Assembly (NCBI RefSeq): GCF_036499745.1
Contig: NZ_DASYDG010000008.1
Location: 1-64,000 of the forward strand
DNA from: Pinirhizobacter sp036499745
GTDB taxonomy: Bacteria; Pseudomonadota; Gammaproteobacteria; Xanthomonadales; Rhodanobacteraceae
Direction of reading: 5' to 3'
Length of the DNA stretch: 64,000 nt
Position numbers and translations under genes: made by a program. The number at the start of each line of letters is the position of its first letter. The stretch's first letter is position 1. The notes beneath the pieces are model-generated. The model ran no database searches and had not been told where the DNA came from. It was given only the letters and a program-made list of their open reading frames with translations. Below, piece by piece: positions 28,015-36,642 of this stretch.

Positions 28015-30869
28015 TGGCGCACCTCGCCCTGGCCGGCGACGTTTTCGACACAGCGGCCGCAGATCTCCGGATGGTCGGCACGCACACCGACATCGTAGCG
28101 AAGGTGCCAGCAGCGTATGCACTTGGTGGCCGTGCGCACGGACGCTGCCAGCCACGCCTCACCTTCGGCCAACTCCACCTTCACCGCATTCGCAGGCTTG
28201 GCCGCCAGCGGCGCGAGGGTCAACTCGGAAGTAATGAAGACGAAGCGCAGTTCACTCGCCGCTGGCGTGTAGCGGGCCAGCAGTGCATCGTCCAGGAATA
28301 CATCGACCTGCGCCTCCAGCGACGCACCGATGTCGCCGGCCTTGCGCATACCCTCGAGCACGCGCGAAGCGCTGTCGCGGATGGCAAGCAGGTCTGTCCA
28401 GTAGCGGCGTTGTTCCGGCTTTGCCTGCAGGCCTTCCAGGCCTTCGTACCATGTTTCGAAGAGCACCGATTCGCTGCGCTCGCCTGGCATCGACGCCCAG
28501 ATTTCCTCGGCGGTGAAGCTGGTCATCGGTGCCAGCCAGCGCACCAGCGATTCCAGGATGCGGTACATCGCGCTCTGCGCGCTGCGGCGGCCGACGCTGG
28601 CCGTGGGCATGGTGTAGAGGCGGTCCTTGGTGATGTCCAGGTACAGCGCGCCCAGCTCGTTGGTGCAGTAGTTCTGCACGCGTTGCACGACCTCCGGGAA
28701 GTCGTAACGATCGTACGCGGCCACCACGGCCTGTTGCGTGTCCACGCAGGCCTGGATCGCCCACTGGTCCAGCGGCAGGCAATCGGCCACGGGCAGCAGG
28801 TGTTGCGCCGGATCGAAGCCTTCGAGGTTACCCAGCAGAAAGCGCGCGGTATTGCGGATGCGGCGATAGGTGTCGGCCACGCGCTTCAAGATCTCATCCG
28901 ACAGCGACATCTCGTTGCGGTAGTCGGTGCTGCAGATCCAAAGGCGAAGGATGTCCGCGCCCATGGTCTTCATGATGTCCTGCGGCTCGATGCCGTTGCC
29001 GAGCGACTTGGACATCTTGCGGCCCTGCGCGTCCACGGTGAAGCCGTGCGTAAGCACTTCCTCGTAGGGTGCGCGGCCGTGAATGGCAGCGGAGGTCAAC
29101 AGCGATGAATGGAACCAGCCACGGTGCTGGTCGCTGCCTTCCAGGTACATCACCTTGTAATCGCTGGCCCCGCCCGCCTGCAGTTCCGGGCGCGCGCCGA
29201 TCACGGCGAAATGGCTGACACCGGAATCGAACCAGACGTCCAGGACGTCGGTGACTTTCTCGTAGCGGTCGGCCTCGTCGCCCAGGAGGTCATGCGCGTC
29301 GAGCGAGAACCAGACATCGATGCCGCCCACTTCCACCCGCCTGGCGACCTCTTCGAGCAGTTCCACGCTGCGTGGATGTGGCTCGTGCGTGGCCTTGTCC
29401 ACGAACAGTGCGATCGGCACGCCCCAGGTACGCTGGCGCGAGATGCACCAGTCGGGGCGGCCGGCGATCATGCCCGAGATGCGCTCTTCTCCCCAGCCCG
29501 GGATCCAGCGAACCTGCTTGATCGAATCCAGCGCTGTGCGGCGAAGGTCGGCCTGTTCCATCGATATGAACCACTGCGGCGTGGCGCGGAAGATCACCGG
29601 TGATGTCTTGTGGCGCCAGCAATGCGGATAGCTGTGCGTCAGCTTGGCCGAGGCCAGCAGCATGCCGGTGCCGCGCAGCGCCTCGACGATAAGGTCGTTG
29701 GCCTTCCAGATGTGCAGGCCGGCCAGTTGCAGGCTGCCAAAGGGCGGCACGTCGGCGCGATAGACGCCGCGGCCGTCGACATAGTTCAGCGGTCCGATGC
29801 CATAGCCCTGGGCCACGGCGAAATCCTCCGCGCCGTGATCGGGCGAGGTGTGCACGGCGCCGGTACCGTCTTCGTCCGACACGTGCTCGCCCATGATCAC
29901 CGGCAGCTTGCGGTCGTAGAACGGGTGATGCAGCAGTTCGTTTTCGAGCACCGCGCCCTGGACAGTGCCAAGCACGCGCACGTCGGTTATGCCGTAACGC
30001 GCCAGGGCCTTCTCGGCCAGGGCCTCGGCCAGTACCAGCAGCATGCGGCGGCCATCGACCGCCGGGCCTTCCACCAGCACGTAGGGGATCTCAGGCCCCA
30101 GCGCCACGGCCTGGCTGGACGGCAACGTCCAAGGTGTGGTGGTCCAGATCGGCACGGCGACAACGGCGTCTTCCGAAGCCACGCCGAACTTCGCCGCCAG
30201 TGACTTAGGTTCGATCGCAGCGTAGGCCACGTCTACCGCGGGGGAGGTTTTATCGGCGTATTCGATCTCGGCCTCGGCCAGGGCCGAACCGCAGTCGAAG
30301 CACCAGTACACCGGCTTGGCACCGCGCACCACATGCCCGTTGGAAACGATGCGCGCCAGCGAGCGCAGCATGTCGGCTTCGTATTTGGCATCGAGGGTGC
30401 GATAGGGATGTTCCCAGTCGCCCAGCACGCCCAGGCGTTTGAAGTCCACGCGCTGCAGGTCGATCTGCTCGAGTGCATATTCCCGGCACTTCTGCCGGTA
30501 GGCCACGGCATCGAGCTTGTCGCCCACCTTGCCGAATTTCTTCTCGATGGCGATTTCGATGGGCAGGCCGTGGCAGTCCCACCCGGGAACATACGGCGAG
30601 CGGTTGCCGGCCAGCAGCTTGGATTTGACCACGACGTCTTTGAGCACCTTGTTCACCGCGTGGCCAAGGTGGATCACGCCGTTGGCGTAGGGCGGGCCGT
30701 CATGCAGTACGAACACGCGGTCGCGGTGGGCGGTCCTGGCCTGGATCTGCTGGTAGCGACCGATCTTCTCCCAATGCGCCAGCCAGCCCGGCTCGCGCTT
30801 GGGCAGGTCGCCGCGCATCGGGAAATTCGTCTGCGGCAGGTTGATCGTGTTCTTGTAGTCCTGGCTCAT
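28005..30869 (-). CDS. ileS: Isoleucyl-tRNA synthetase
   Basis: Class I aminoacyl-tRNA synthetase, 954 residues, close to the family length. The HIGH signature is in PYANGVIHLGHAVNKVLKD, the KMSKS loop in GRKMSKSLGNG, and the editing domain contains TTPWTLPSSQA. The C-terminal zinc finger has CIRCWHLRYDVG and ICGRC. It lies between ribF and lspA, the classic order. Downstream lspA overlaps its end by 10 bases. Confidence 0.98.
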   Translation of the reverse strand: MSQDYKNTINLPQTNFPMRGDLPKREPGWLAHWEKIGRYQQIQARTAHRDRVFVLHDGPPYANGVIHLGHAVNKVLKDVVVKSKLLAGNRSPYVPGWDCHGLPIEIAIEKKFGKVGDKLDAVAYRQKCREYALEQIDLQRVDFKRLGVLGDWEHPYRTLDAKYEADMLRSLARIVSNGHVVRGAKPVYWCFDCGSALAEAEIEYADKTSPAVDVAYAAIEPKSLAAKFGVASEDAVVAVPIWTTTPWTLPSSQAVALGPEIPYVLVEGPAVDGRRMLLVLAEALAEKALARYGITDVRVLGTVQGAVLENELLHHPFYDRKLPVIMGEHVSDEDGTGAVHTSPDHGAEDFAVAQGYGIGPLNYVDGRGVYRADVPPFGSLQLAGLHIWKANDLIVEALRGTGMLLASAKLTHSYPHCWRHKTSPVIFRATPQWFISMEQADLRRTALDSIKQVRWIPGWGEERISGMIAGRPDWCISRQRTWGVPIALFVDKATHEPHPRSVELLEEVARRVEVGGIDVWFSLDAHDLLGDEADRYEKVTDVLDVWFDSGVSHFAVIGARPELQAGGASDYKVMYLEGSDQHRGWFHSSLLTSAAIHGRAPYEEVLTHGFTVDAQGRKMSKSLGNGIEPQDIMKTMGADILRLWICSTDYRNEMSLSDEILKRVADTYRRIRNTARFLLGNLEGFDPAQHLLPVADCLPLDQWAIQACVDTQQAVVAAYDRYDFPEVVQRVQNYCTNELGALYLDITKDRLYTMPTASVGRRSAQSAMYRILESLVRWLAPMTSFTAEEIWASMPGERSESVLFETWYEGLEGLQAKPEQRRYWTDLLAIRDSASRVLEGMRKAGDIGASLEAQVDVFLDDALLARYTPAASELRFVFITSELTLAPLAAKPANAVKVELAEGEAWLAASVRTATKCIRCWHLRYDVGVRADHPEICGRCVENVAGQGEVRQWF

Positions 30870-30897
30870 GTCGGCAACCGGTGATGCGAAAGGGTCG

Positions 30898-31854
30898 TCA
30901 TGCGTCGACGAGGATGGGGTTCATGCCAAGCGCCTGGCGGGCGTGGGTCTCGTCGAGCTTCATTTGTGCGGTGAGCGTGTCCAGATCGGCAAATTTCTGC
31001 TCGTCCCGGAGCTTGGTAACGAACTCCACTGCCACGCGGCGCCCGTAAAGGTCGCCGGAAAAATCAAACAGGTGCGCCTCCAGCAGGGGTTCGGCCACGC
31101 TATTGACCGTGGGCCGCACGCCAAGGCTCGCCACGCCGGGCCAGCTGCACGGCCCTTCGCCCACGCCGATGCGCACGGAAAAAATGCCCTGGATCGGACT
31201 CACACGCTTACGAAGATGGATGTTCGCGGTGGGATATCCAAGGGTGCGGCCCAGCTTGTTGCCATGTTCCACATGGCCCTCGATCACGAACGGACGCCCG
31301 AGCAACGGCAGCACTTCGGCAAAGCAGCCTTCAGCCAGCAGTGCGCGGACACGCGATGACGACACGCGCACGCCCTCGATTTCCACGGGTGGCAGGGCGT
31401 GGGCCGTAAACCCCAGTTGCGCACCCATGCGTTCGAGCATGGCGAAATCACCCCTGCGGCCGTGGCCGAAGCGGAAATCGGCGCCCACCCAGACTTCGCG
31501 TGCGTTCATCCGCCCGACCAGGACATGCGTGATGAAATCTTCCGCCGGCATGGCAGTGAGCTTCTGGTTGAAACGAAGCATCAGCACGGCATCGAGCCTG
31601 GCTGCCTCCATGCCCTGGAGTTTCTCGCGCACGGTGGACAGGCGCGGCAGGGGCTGCGGCGAAAAGAACGCGCGGGGTAAAGGCTCGAAGCTGATCGCTG
31701 CGGCGGACACATGCTTCGCCACGGCGCGCTCATGCACGGTGTCCAGTAACGACTGGTGACCACGATGCAGCCCGTCGAAGGCACCGATGGCAACGATGCT
31801 GCCGCCCGGCGCGATGGACGGCCCGGAAGTGTCACGGAACAACCGCAGGGCCAT
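30898..31854 (-). CDS. ribF: Bifunctional riboflavin kinase / FAD synthetase
   Basis: Makes FMN and then FAD from riboflavin. The 318 residues contain the N-terminal adenylyltransferase domain (AIGAFDGLHRGHQSLL with the nucleotidyl transferase GxHxGH-type motif; WVGADFRFGHGRRGDF) and the C-terminal kinase domain (LGRTLGYPTANIHL, GRRVAVEFVTKLRDE). First in the cluster ribF-ileS-lspA-ispH and 28 bases before ileS. Confidence 0.97.
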   Translation of the reverse strand: MALRLFRDTSGPSIAPGGSIVAIGAFDGLHRGHQSLLDTVHERAVAKHVSAAAISFEPLPRAFFSPQPLPRLSTVREKLQGMEAARLDAVLMLRFNQKLTAMPAEDFITHVLVGRMNAREVWVGADFRFGHGRRGDFAMLERMGAQLGFTAHALPPVEIEGVRVSSSRVRALLAEGCFAEVLPLLGRPFVIEGHVEHGNKLGRTLGYPTANIHLRKRVSPIQGIFSVRIGVGEGPCSWPGVASLGVRPTVNSVAEPLLEAHLFDFSGDLYGRRVAVEFVTKLRDEQKFADLDTLTAQMKLDETHARQALGMNPILVDA

Positions 31855-31957
31855 CGTTCAGCGGGCCCCTGGCAGGCCGGCAACCGGCATGGAGCTTGGG
31901 AAAAAGGTCATCCAGCCAGTATAGCCGCAGCGTTGCGGCGCACAACGCGCCGGGACC

Positions 31958-33556
31958 TTAGTGCTCGCGTAATTCACGCAGGCGAAAGCCCAGGGCGAAC
32001 AGCGTGGCCAGGTAGCCTCCCCCACCGGCGGCGATCAGGGCAAACAGCCAGCCGATGCGGTGGTGCACGTCCATGCCCGGCCAGGCCGGGGCCAGGTACA
32101 GTCCGAGCACCAACACGGCGATCATCACCGTGCAGGACGCACCCAGGCGGCCCAGGTGGCGGCTCCAACCCGGCTGGCGCACATACACCCCGGCCTTGCG
32201 CAGCCAGTACCACAGCAATGCCAGGTTCACGTAGCTGGCCAGCGCACTGGCCATGCCCAGCGCCATGTGCAGGCCCGGCACCTTCGACAGCCCTTCGATC
32301 CACGATCCGGCCTTGATGTCGTCCGGTGCCCACAGGGAAAAAAGCAGCAGCAGGAACAAGCCGTTGAAAACCATGTTCAGCACCAGCGAAGCCACACCTG
32401 CCCGAACCGGGGTCTTGGTGTCCTGGCGCGAATAAAACGCCGGCAACAACACCTTGACCAGGGCAAAGGCCGGCAGGCCAAAAGACAGCGCGGTGATCGA
32501 TAGGGAGGACATCCGTGTATCGAAGGCGGTGAACTTGCCATGCTGGAACAGCGTGGAAACGAGCGGTTCAGCCAGAAGCATCAACGCAAACATGGCCGGC
32601 ACGGCGATCAACAGGGTGATCCGAAGGCCCCAGTCCAGAGCTCGCGAAAACCCGGCGCTATCAGTGGCTACATGGTGGCGCGACAATGACGGCAGGATCA
32701 CCGTGCCAAGGGCTACGCCGAACACGCCCAGGGGCAGTTCCAGGAAGCGGTCAGCCTGCGACAACCAGGTTTGTGAACCGTTGATCAGCAACGCCGCTAC
32801 CACGGTATCGAGCAACAGGTTGATCTGTGCGACGGACGAACCGAACAGAGTCGGCACCATCAGCTTCATGACCCGGCGCACATCCGGGTGCGACCAGCCC
32901 CAGCGTGGCAAAGTCAGCAAATCGAGCTTTGCCAGGCTCGGCACCTGGAACAACAGTTGCAGAATACCGGCCGCCAGGATCGCCCACCCCAAGGCCAGGA
33001 TCGGCGTATGCATGCGCGGCGCCAACCACAACGCGCCGGCGATCATGCACAGGTTCAGGATCACCGGTGTCAGTGCGGGCATGGCGAAGCGATGGAAACT
33101 GTTCAACGCCCCGCCAGCCAGCGCGGTCAGCGAGACGAACAGCAGGAACGGGAAAGTCAGGCGCAGCAGCTGCACCATCAGGTCGTACTTCACCGGATCG
33201 TCGTGGACGAAGATATCCGTGAGTTGGGGCGTGAAAATCAGCCCAAGCGCCGTGACCACCATCAATACGCCGCCCAGCGTGCCCGATACACGCGACATCA
33301 ACTCACGCAAATCCGCGTGCGGGCGCGTCTGCTTGACCTCGGTGAACACCGGCACGAAAGCGGTGGAGAACGATCCTTCAGCAAACAGCCGGCGCATGAA
33401 ATTCGGGATGCGGAAGGCCACCCAGAAGGCGTCCGTGGCGGCCGTGGCTCCGAAGGCATAACTGATGGCCTGGTCGCGGACCAGACCCAGCACTCGGGAC
33501 ACCATCGTCATGCTGCTGAAGGAGAGCAGCCCACGGAACATGCTGGGGGACTTCAT
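31958..33556 (-). CDS. murJ: Lipid II flippase MurJ
   Basis: Moves the peptidoglycan precursor lipid II across the inner membrane. The 532 residues carry about 14 membrane segments. The N-terminus MKSPSMFRGLLSFSSMTMVS and RVLGLVRDQAISYAFG is the family hallmark, with conserved charged residues such as Arg in RIPNFMRRLFAEGSFS. The start at 33556 follows the conserved N-terminus; the longer frame to 33661 adds no family sequence. It is transcribed away from rpsT, the usual arrangement. Confidence 0.96.
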   Translation of the reverse strand: MKSPSMFRGLLSFSSMTMVSRVLGLVRDQAISYAFGATAATDAFWVAFRIPNFMRRLFAEGSFSTAFVPVFTEVKQTRPHADLRELMSRVSGTLGGVLMVVTALGLIFTPQLTDIFVHDDPVKYDLMVQLLRLTFPFLLFVSLTALAGGALNSFHRFAMPALTPVILNLCMIAGALWLAPRMHTPILALGWAILAAGILQLLFQVPSLAKLDLLTLPRWGWSHPDVRRVMKLMVPTLFGSSVAQINLLLDTVVAALLINGSQTWLSQADRFLELPLGVFGVALGTVILPSLSRHHVATDSAGFSRALDWGLRITLLIAVPAMFALMLLAEPLVSTLFQHGKFTAFDTRMSSLSITALSFGLPAFALVKVLLPAFYSRQDTKTPVRAGVASLVLNMVFNGLFLLLLFSLWAPDDIKAGSWIEGLSKVPGLHMALGMASALASYVNLALLWYWLRKAGVYVRQPGWSRHLGRLGASCTVMIAVLVLGLYLAPAWPGMDVHHRIGWLFALIAAGGGGYLATLFALGFRLRELREH

Positions 33557-33803
33557 GCGACGGTCGCGGCCTCTATGAAACGGAAGTTCGCGGCCGGAAG
33601 GCGCGCGGGCGTCATAGTCTGACAGGGCAGCCATCCCACATGACAGGCAAATCTGTGGCAAAATGCTGGCCTTCGGCCCTGCCGGCAGTAACTTGCCTGG
33701 CCCGTGGCCGGTAACGTCACCGGCCTAAGCTGTTGACGCAGCGGCGCATTGGCGCCACAATTAGCGTCTTTTTCAAGCCCAACCTACAGATTCGGAGTTT
33801 CCC

Positions 33804-34067
33804 TTGGCCAACATCAAGTCCGCGAAGAAGCGTGCGCGTCAGTCGGAGCAGCGCCGCCTGCGTAACGTCTCCGCGCGTTCCATGGTGCGTTCCGCACTGA
33901 AGAAGGTGGTCAAGGCAATCGAGGCCAAGGACAAGGCAGCCGCCACCGAAGCCTATGCCACCGCCACGCCTCTGATGGATCGCTACGCCGCCCGCGGCCT
34001 GATCCACAAGAACAAGGCCGCCCGCCACAAGAGCCGCCTGAACGCGAAGATCCGCGAACTGGCTTGA
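33804..34067 (+). CDS. rpsT: 30S ribosomal protein S20
   Basis: An 87-residue basic protein with the S20 signature ANIKSAKKRARQSEQRRLRN and the C-terminal HKNKAARHKSRLNAKI. It binds 16S rRNA and joins the small subunit early. The start is TTG. In Escherichia coli rpsT also uses UUG, which keeps translation sensitive to S20 autoregulation; the same may hold here. CGGAG lies eight bases upstream. A strong terminator follows. Confidence 0.98.
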   Translation: MANIKSAKKRARQSEQRRLRNVSARSMVRSALKKVVKAIEAKDKAAATEAYATATPLMDRYAARGLIHKNKAARHKSRLNAKIRELA

Positions 34068-34086
34068 GCTTTTCGTAAGGCGTAAG

Positions 34087-34114
34087 AAAACCGGCCGATG
34101 GCCGGTTTTTTTTT
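34087..34114 (+). terminator. Intrinsic terminator of rpsT
   Basis: AAAACCGGCC-GAT-GGCCGGTTTT forms a stem of about 10 bp followed by a run of T residues. It lies 20 bases past the rpsT stop. Confidence 0.92.
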
Positions 34115-34160
34115 GCTCGAGCGTGGTCGCGAGGAACCGGCGGGGTTTGCGTCGCTCGGT

Positions 34161-34320
34161 GCTCCGGGCTGCGGCGACCCTAGGGTAAGGATGCCGCTGC
34201 GCGGCCGTGTCCGATGGCTGCGCCCCGTCGGGTCGGGCTTCGGCCGGGGGTTTTCGACTCGCCATCCATGGCTCAGCGAAAACGGCCGGCCATCCATGGC
34301 CGTCCCCCTGCGGGCCTGAT
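34161..34320 (+). repeat. Dispersed modular repeat, copy B
   Basis: Contains the blocks CTGCGGCGACCCT, GCCGCTGCGCGGC, GGCTGCGCCCC, GGGCTTCGGCCGGGGGTTTT, then TCGCCATCCATGG and GCGAAAACGGCCGGCC. It matches copy A at 471-583 up to its IS30 break, and shows what copy A would continue with. Confidence 0.75.
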
Positions 34321-34515
34321 CCAGCCGAAGCCCTCGCCTGCGCCAGTCGCACCGAGCGACGCAAACCCCACCGGACCTAACGAACGGCGAGGTAGCGGAA
34401 AGGAACGTTGCGAGAGGGCACATGGTGGCTCGTATACGACGTAACCCAGAGTGCACGGCAAACCCCACGCGCCTCTTGTCCCTTCTCTCCCCCCACGCGA
34501 CCTCGGACGACCGAA

Positions 34516-34781
34516 GAGCCGGAGAGCGGCGGAGGCGGGGGCGGACACCCTCGTCAGCGACTTGTGGAACCGAGCGCGGCGGGCGGAACAGGCCCGTAGG
34601 GGGCCGGCCCCGGCCGGCCGTTTTCGCGAAGGCCAAAGGCCGCCTCGAAAATCCCCGCCCGCTGCGCGGGCGCGCCGGGGCGCAGCCATAAGAAAAAGTC
34701 GCGCAGCGGCCTCTTCTCCCAAGCGCCGGTGTAACCGGAGCGACGAGGGTGTCCGCCCCCGCCTCCGCCGCTCTCCGGCTC
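34516..34781. repeat. Perfect 40-bp inverted repeat, arms 186 bases apart
   Basis: The arm at 34516-34555 starts GAGCCGGAGAGCGG and ends CACCCTCGTC. The arm at 34742-34781 is its exact reverse complement over all 40 positions. The 186 bases between hold copy C of the modular repeat. The right arm lies 21 bases before the obgE stop. Confidence 0.9.
34590..34735 (-). repeat. Dispersed modular repeat, copy C (diverged)
   Basis: On the minus strand the same modules appear in the same order as in copy B: GAGGCCGCTGCGCG, a T-run, ATGGCTGCGCCCCG, GGGGATTTTCGAGGCG, GCGAAAACGGCCGG and TACGGGCCTG. Spacer lengths differ. It is inverted relative to copy B. Confidence 0.6.
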
Positions 34782-34802
34782 CTCGACCACGCTCGAGCGT
34801 CG

Positions 34803-35867
34803 TCAGACTTCGCGCATGCGCACGTCGGCCGAGGCCTCATCGGCGTCGCGGGCTGCGGCGCGGGCCGCATCGAAGAACTGCTGGACCTTCTGGCAGACGT
34901 CCCAGGTGCCTTCGCGGGAAATGGCCGAGATGAGGAACCAGGGATCCTTCCATTCGAGCAGCTCGACGATCTCTTTCGCACGCGCCTGGCGCTCGTCTTC
35001 GTCCAGTACATCGGCCTTGTTCATTACCAGCCAGCGGGGACGCTCCAGGAGCTCTGGGTTGAACTTGGCGAGTTCCTGCTCAATGGCCCTGACCTGATCC
35101 ACCGCATCGCCACCGTCGATCGGTGCGATGTCCACCACGTGCAGCAACAGGCTGGTGCGCGAAACGTGGCGCAGGAACTGGATGCCGAGGCCTGCGCCGT
35201 CGGCGGCGCCTTCGATCAGGCCCGGGATGTCGGCCACCACGAAACTCTGGTCGGTGCCGATGCGCACTACACCCAGATTCGGGTGCAAGGTGGTGAAGGG
35301 GTAGTCCGCCACGCGTGGGGTGGCCGCCGACACGGCGCGGATGAAGGTGGACTTGCCGGCATTGGGAAAGCCAAGCAGGCCGACGTCGGCCAGCAGCTTC
35401 AGTTCCAGCTTCAGCTCGCGCATGTCGCCCGAAGTGCCCGGGGTGGACTTGCGCGGCGCGCGGTTCACCGAGCTCTTGAAGTGGATGTTGCCCAGACCGC
35501 CGCGGCCGCCTTCGGCCACCAGCAGGCGCTGGCCGTTGACGGTGAGGTCGCCGATGATCTCGTCGGTGTCGACGTTGGTCACCACGGTACCTACCGGCAC
35601 GCGGATGTCGGTGTCTTCGCCGCCCTTGCCGTACATCTGGCTGCCCATGCCGTTTTGCCCGCGCTGGGCGCGGAAGGCGCGCTGATGGCGGAAATCGACC
35701 AGGGTATTGAGGCCTTCGTCGGCAACCAGCCACACTGAACCGCCGCCGCCGCCGTCACCCCCGTCGGGGCCGCCGAATGGAATGAATTTTTCGCGGCGGA
35801 AGCTGATGCAGCCGTTGCCGCCGTCCCCGGCAATGACCTTGATGATGGCTTCGTCGACGAATTTCAT
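34803..35867 (-). CDS. obgE: Obg-family GTPase
   Basis: Ribosome-associated GTPase involved in 50S maturation and stress response. The 354 residues have the glycine-rich Obg fold (FVDEAIIKVIAGDGGNG, GGPDGGDGGGGGSV), then the G domain with G1 GFPNAGKST, switch II ADIPGLIEGA and G4 NKAD. The start at 35867 matches the family N-terminus MKF; a longer frame would run into rpmA sequence. It follows rplU-rpmA, the usual order, but an intrinsic terminator separates it from rpmA. The C-terminus is short and acidic and stops just beside the repeat block. Confidence 0.97.
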   Translation of the reverse strand: MKFVDEAIIKVIAGDGGNGCISFRREKFIPFGGPDGGDGGGGGSVWLVADEGLNTLVDFRHQRAFRAQRGQNGMGSQMYGKGGEDTDIRVPVGTVVTNVDTDEIIGDLTVNGQRLLVAEGGRGGLGNIHFKSSVNRAPRKSTPGTSGDMRELKLELKLLADVGLLGFPNAGKSTFIRAVSAATPRVADYPFTTLHPNLGVVRIGTDQSFVVADIPGLIEGAADGAGLGIQFLRHVSRTSLLLHVVDIAPIDGGDAVDQVRAIEQELAKFNPELLERPRWLVMNKADVLDEDERQARAKEIVELLEWKDPWFLISAISREGTWDVCQKVQQFFDAARAAARDADEASADVRMREV

Positions 35868-35903
35868 GATGGAAAGCAACCTGAATGTGGAAAGGCCAGA
35901 AAC

Positions 35904-35928
35904 GAAAAGCCCCGCCGGTGGGCGGGGC
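35904..35928 (-). terminator. Terminator or attenuator between rpmA and obgE
   Basis: On the minus strand CCCCGCC-CACC-GGCGGGG is a 7-bp GC stem followed by CTTTTC. It lies 25 bases after rpmA and 37 before obgE. The T-run is short, so part of the transcripts may read through into obgE. Confidence 0.65.
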
Positions 35929-35952
35929 CATCGCTTCGAAGCCGGCGGCGAT

Positions 35953-36210
35953 TTACGCCGTGACGACGTCGACGAACTTGCGACCCTTGTCACCACGCGT
36001 CTTGAACGCGACGGTGCCATCGACCAGGGCGAACAGGGTGTGATCGCGGCCGAGGCCGACGCCAACACCTGCGTGGAACTTGGTACCGCGCTGGCGGACG
36101 ATGATGTTGCCGGCTTCAACAGCCTGGCCACCATAGATCTTCACGCCCAGGTACTTCGGGTTCGAGTCGCGACCGTTGCGGCTGGAACCTACGCCTTTCT
36201 TATGTGCCAT
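35953..36210 (-). CDS. rpmA: 50S ribosomal protein L27
   Basis: An 85-residue protein whose N-terminus AHKKGVGSSRNGRDSN reaches the peptidyl transferase centre. It has the L27 core YLGVKIYGGQAVEAGNIIVR and QRGTKFHAG. No N-terminal propeptide of the Firmicutes kind. It lies 20 bases after rplU. Confidence 0.98.
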   Translation of the reverse strand: MAHKKGVGSSRNGRDSNPKYLGVKIYGGQAVEAGNIIVRQRGTKFHAGVGVGLGRDHTLFALVDGTVAFKTRGDKGRKFVDVVTA

Positions 36211-36230
36211 GACTTAATTCCTCCGGCCGA

Positions 36231-36545
36231 TCAGGCAGTGATGCCAGTGATCTCGATTTCGGTGTAATGCTGACGGTGTCCCATCTGCTTCTTGTGGTGC
36301 TTGCGGCGACGGAACTTGATAATGCGGATTTTATCGTGGCGGCCGTGGGCGCGCACCTTGGCGGTGACGACGGCACCGGTAACGACCGGGGCACCGACGG
36401 TGATCGAATCGCCTTCGCCCACCAGGAGGACCTGGTCGAAGTTGACCGTACCGTCGACTTCGGCGTCGAGCAGTTCCACGCGCAGGATCTCGCCCTGCAT
36501 CACGCGGTACTGCTTTCCGCCAGTCTTGATGACTGCGTAACTCAT
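36231..36545 (-). CDS. rplU: 50S ribosomal protein L21
   Basis: A 104-residue 23S rRNA-binding protein with YAVIKTGGKQYRVMQGE at the start and IIKFRRRKHHKKQMGHRQ near the end, the L21 signature. First gene of rplU-rpmA, with a good promoter upstream. Confidence 0.98.
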   Translation of the reverse strand: MSYAVIKTGGKQYRVMQGEILRVELLDAEVDGTVNFDQVLLVGEGDSITVGAPVVTGAVVTAKVRAHGRHDKIRIIKFRRRKHHKKQMGHRQHYTEIEITGITA

Positions 36546-36590
36546 GGAAAAGCCCTTGTGTAGTTATTATTTGGGTGTTGCGAACCGGCG

Positions 36591-36620
36591 ATCATACAGG
36601 ACCGTGTTCACCAGGGTCAA
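36591..36620 (-). promoter_or_regulatory. Sigma70 promoter of rplU-rpmA
   Basis: On the minus strand TTGACC (36620-36615), 18 bases, then TATGAT (36596-36591). The -10 box lies about 46 bases before the rplU start. Confidence 0.7.
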
Positions 36621-36642
36621 CAACCCGACTGTTTTTAGGGGG

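Larger units (their letters stand above)
34115..34802. repeat. Gene-free block with nested inverted repeats (rpsT-obgE)
   Basis: Nearly 700 bases without a credible gene. An outer pair matches 34115-34129 (GCTCGAGCGTGGTCG) with the reverse complement near 34783-34799. A second pair is 34137-34161 with 34350-34374 (24 of 25). A third is a perfect 40-bp pair, 34516-34555 with 34742-34781. Two copies of the modular dispersed repeat lie inside in opposite orientation. Several overlapping long frames on both strands cross it but repeat the same low-information Arg/Pro/Ala pattern. Confidence 0.8.

Noticed and set aside
28015..28155. N-terminal extension of LspA to 28155
   Set aside because: The 47 extra residues are read from ileS coding sequence in another frame and carry Arg/Cys-rich sequence unlike a signal peptidase.
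33983..35011. Minus-strand frame of 342 codons across rpsT and the repeat block
   Set aside because: Overlaps rpsT in antisense and the obgE end, and mostly translates the dispersed repeats (RKPPAEARPDG-like segments).
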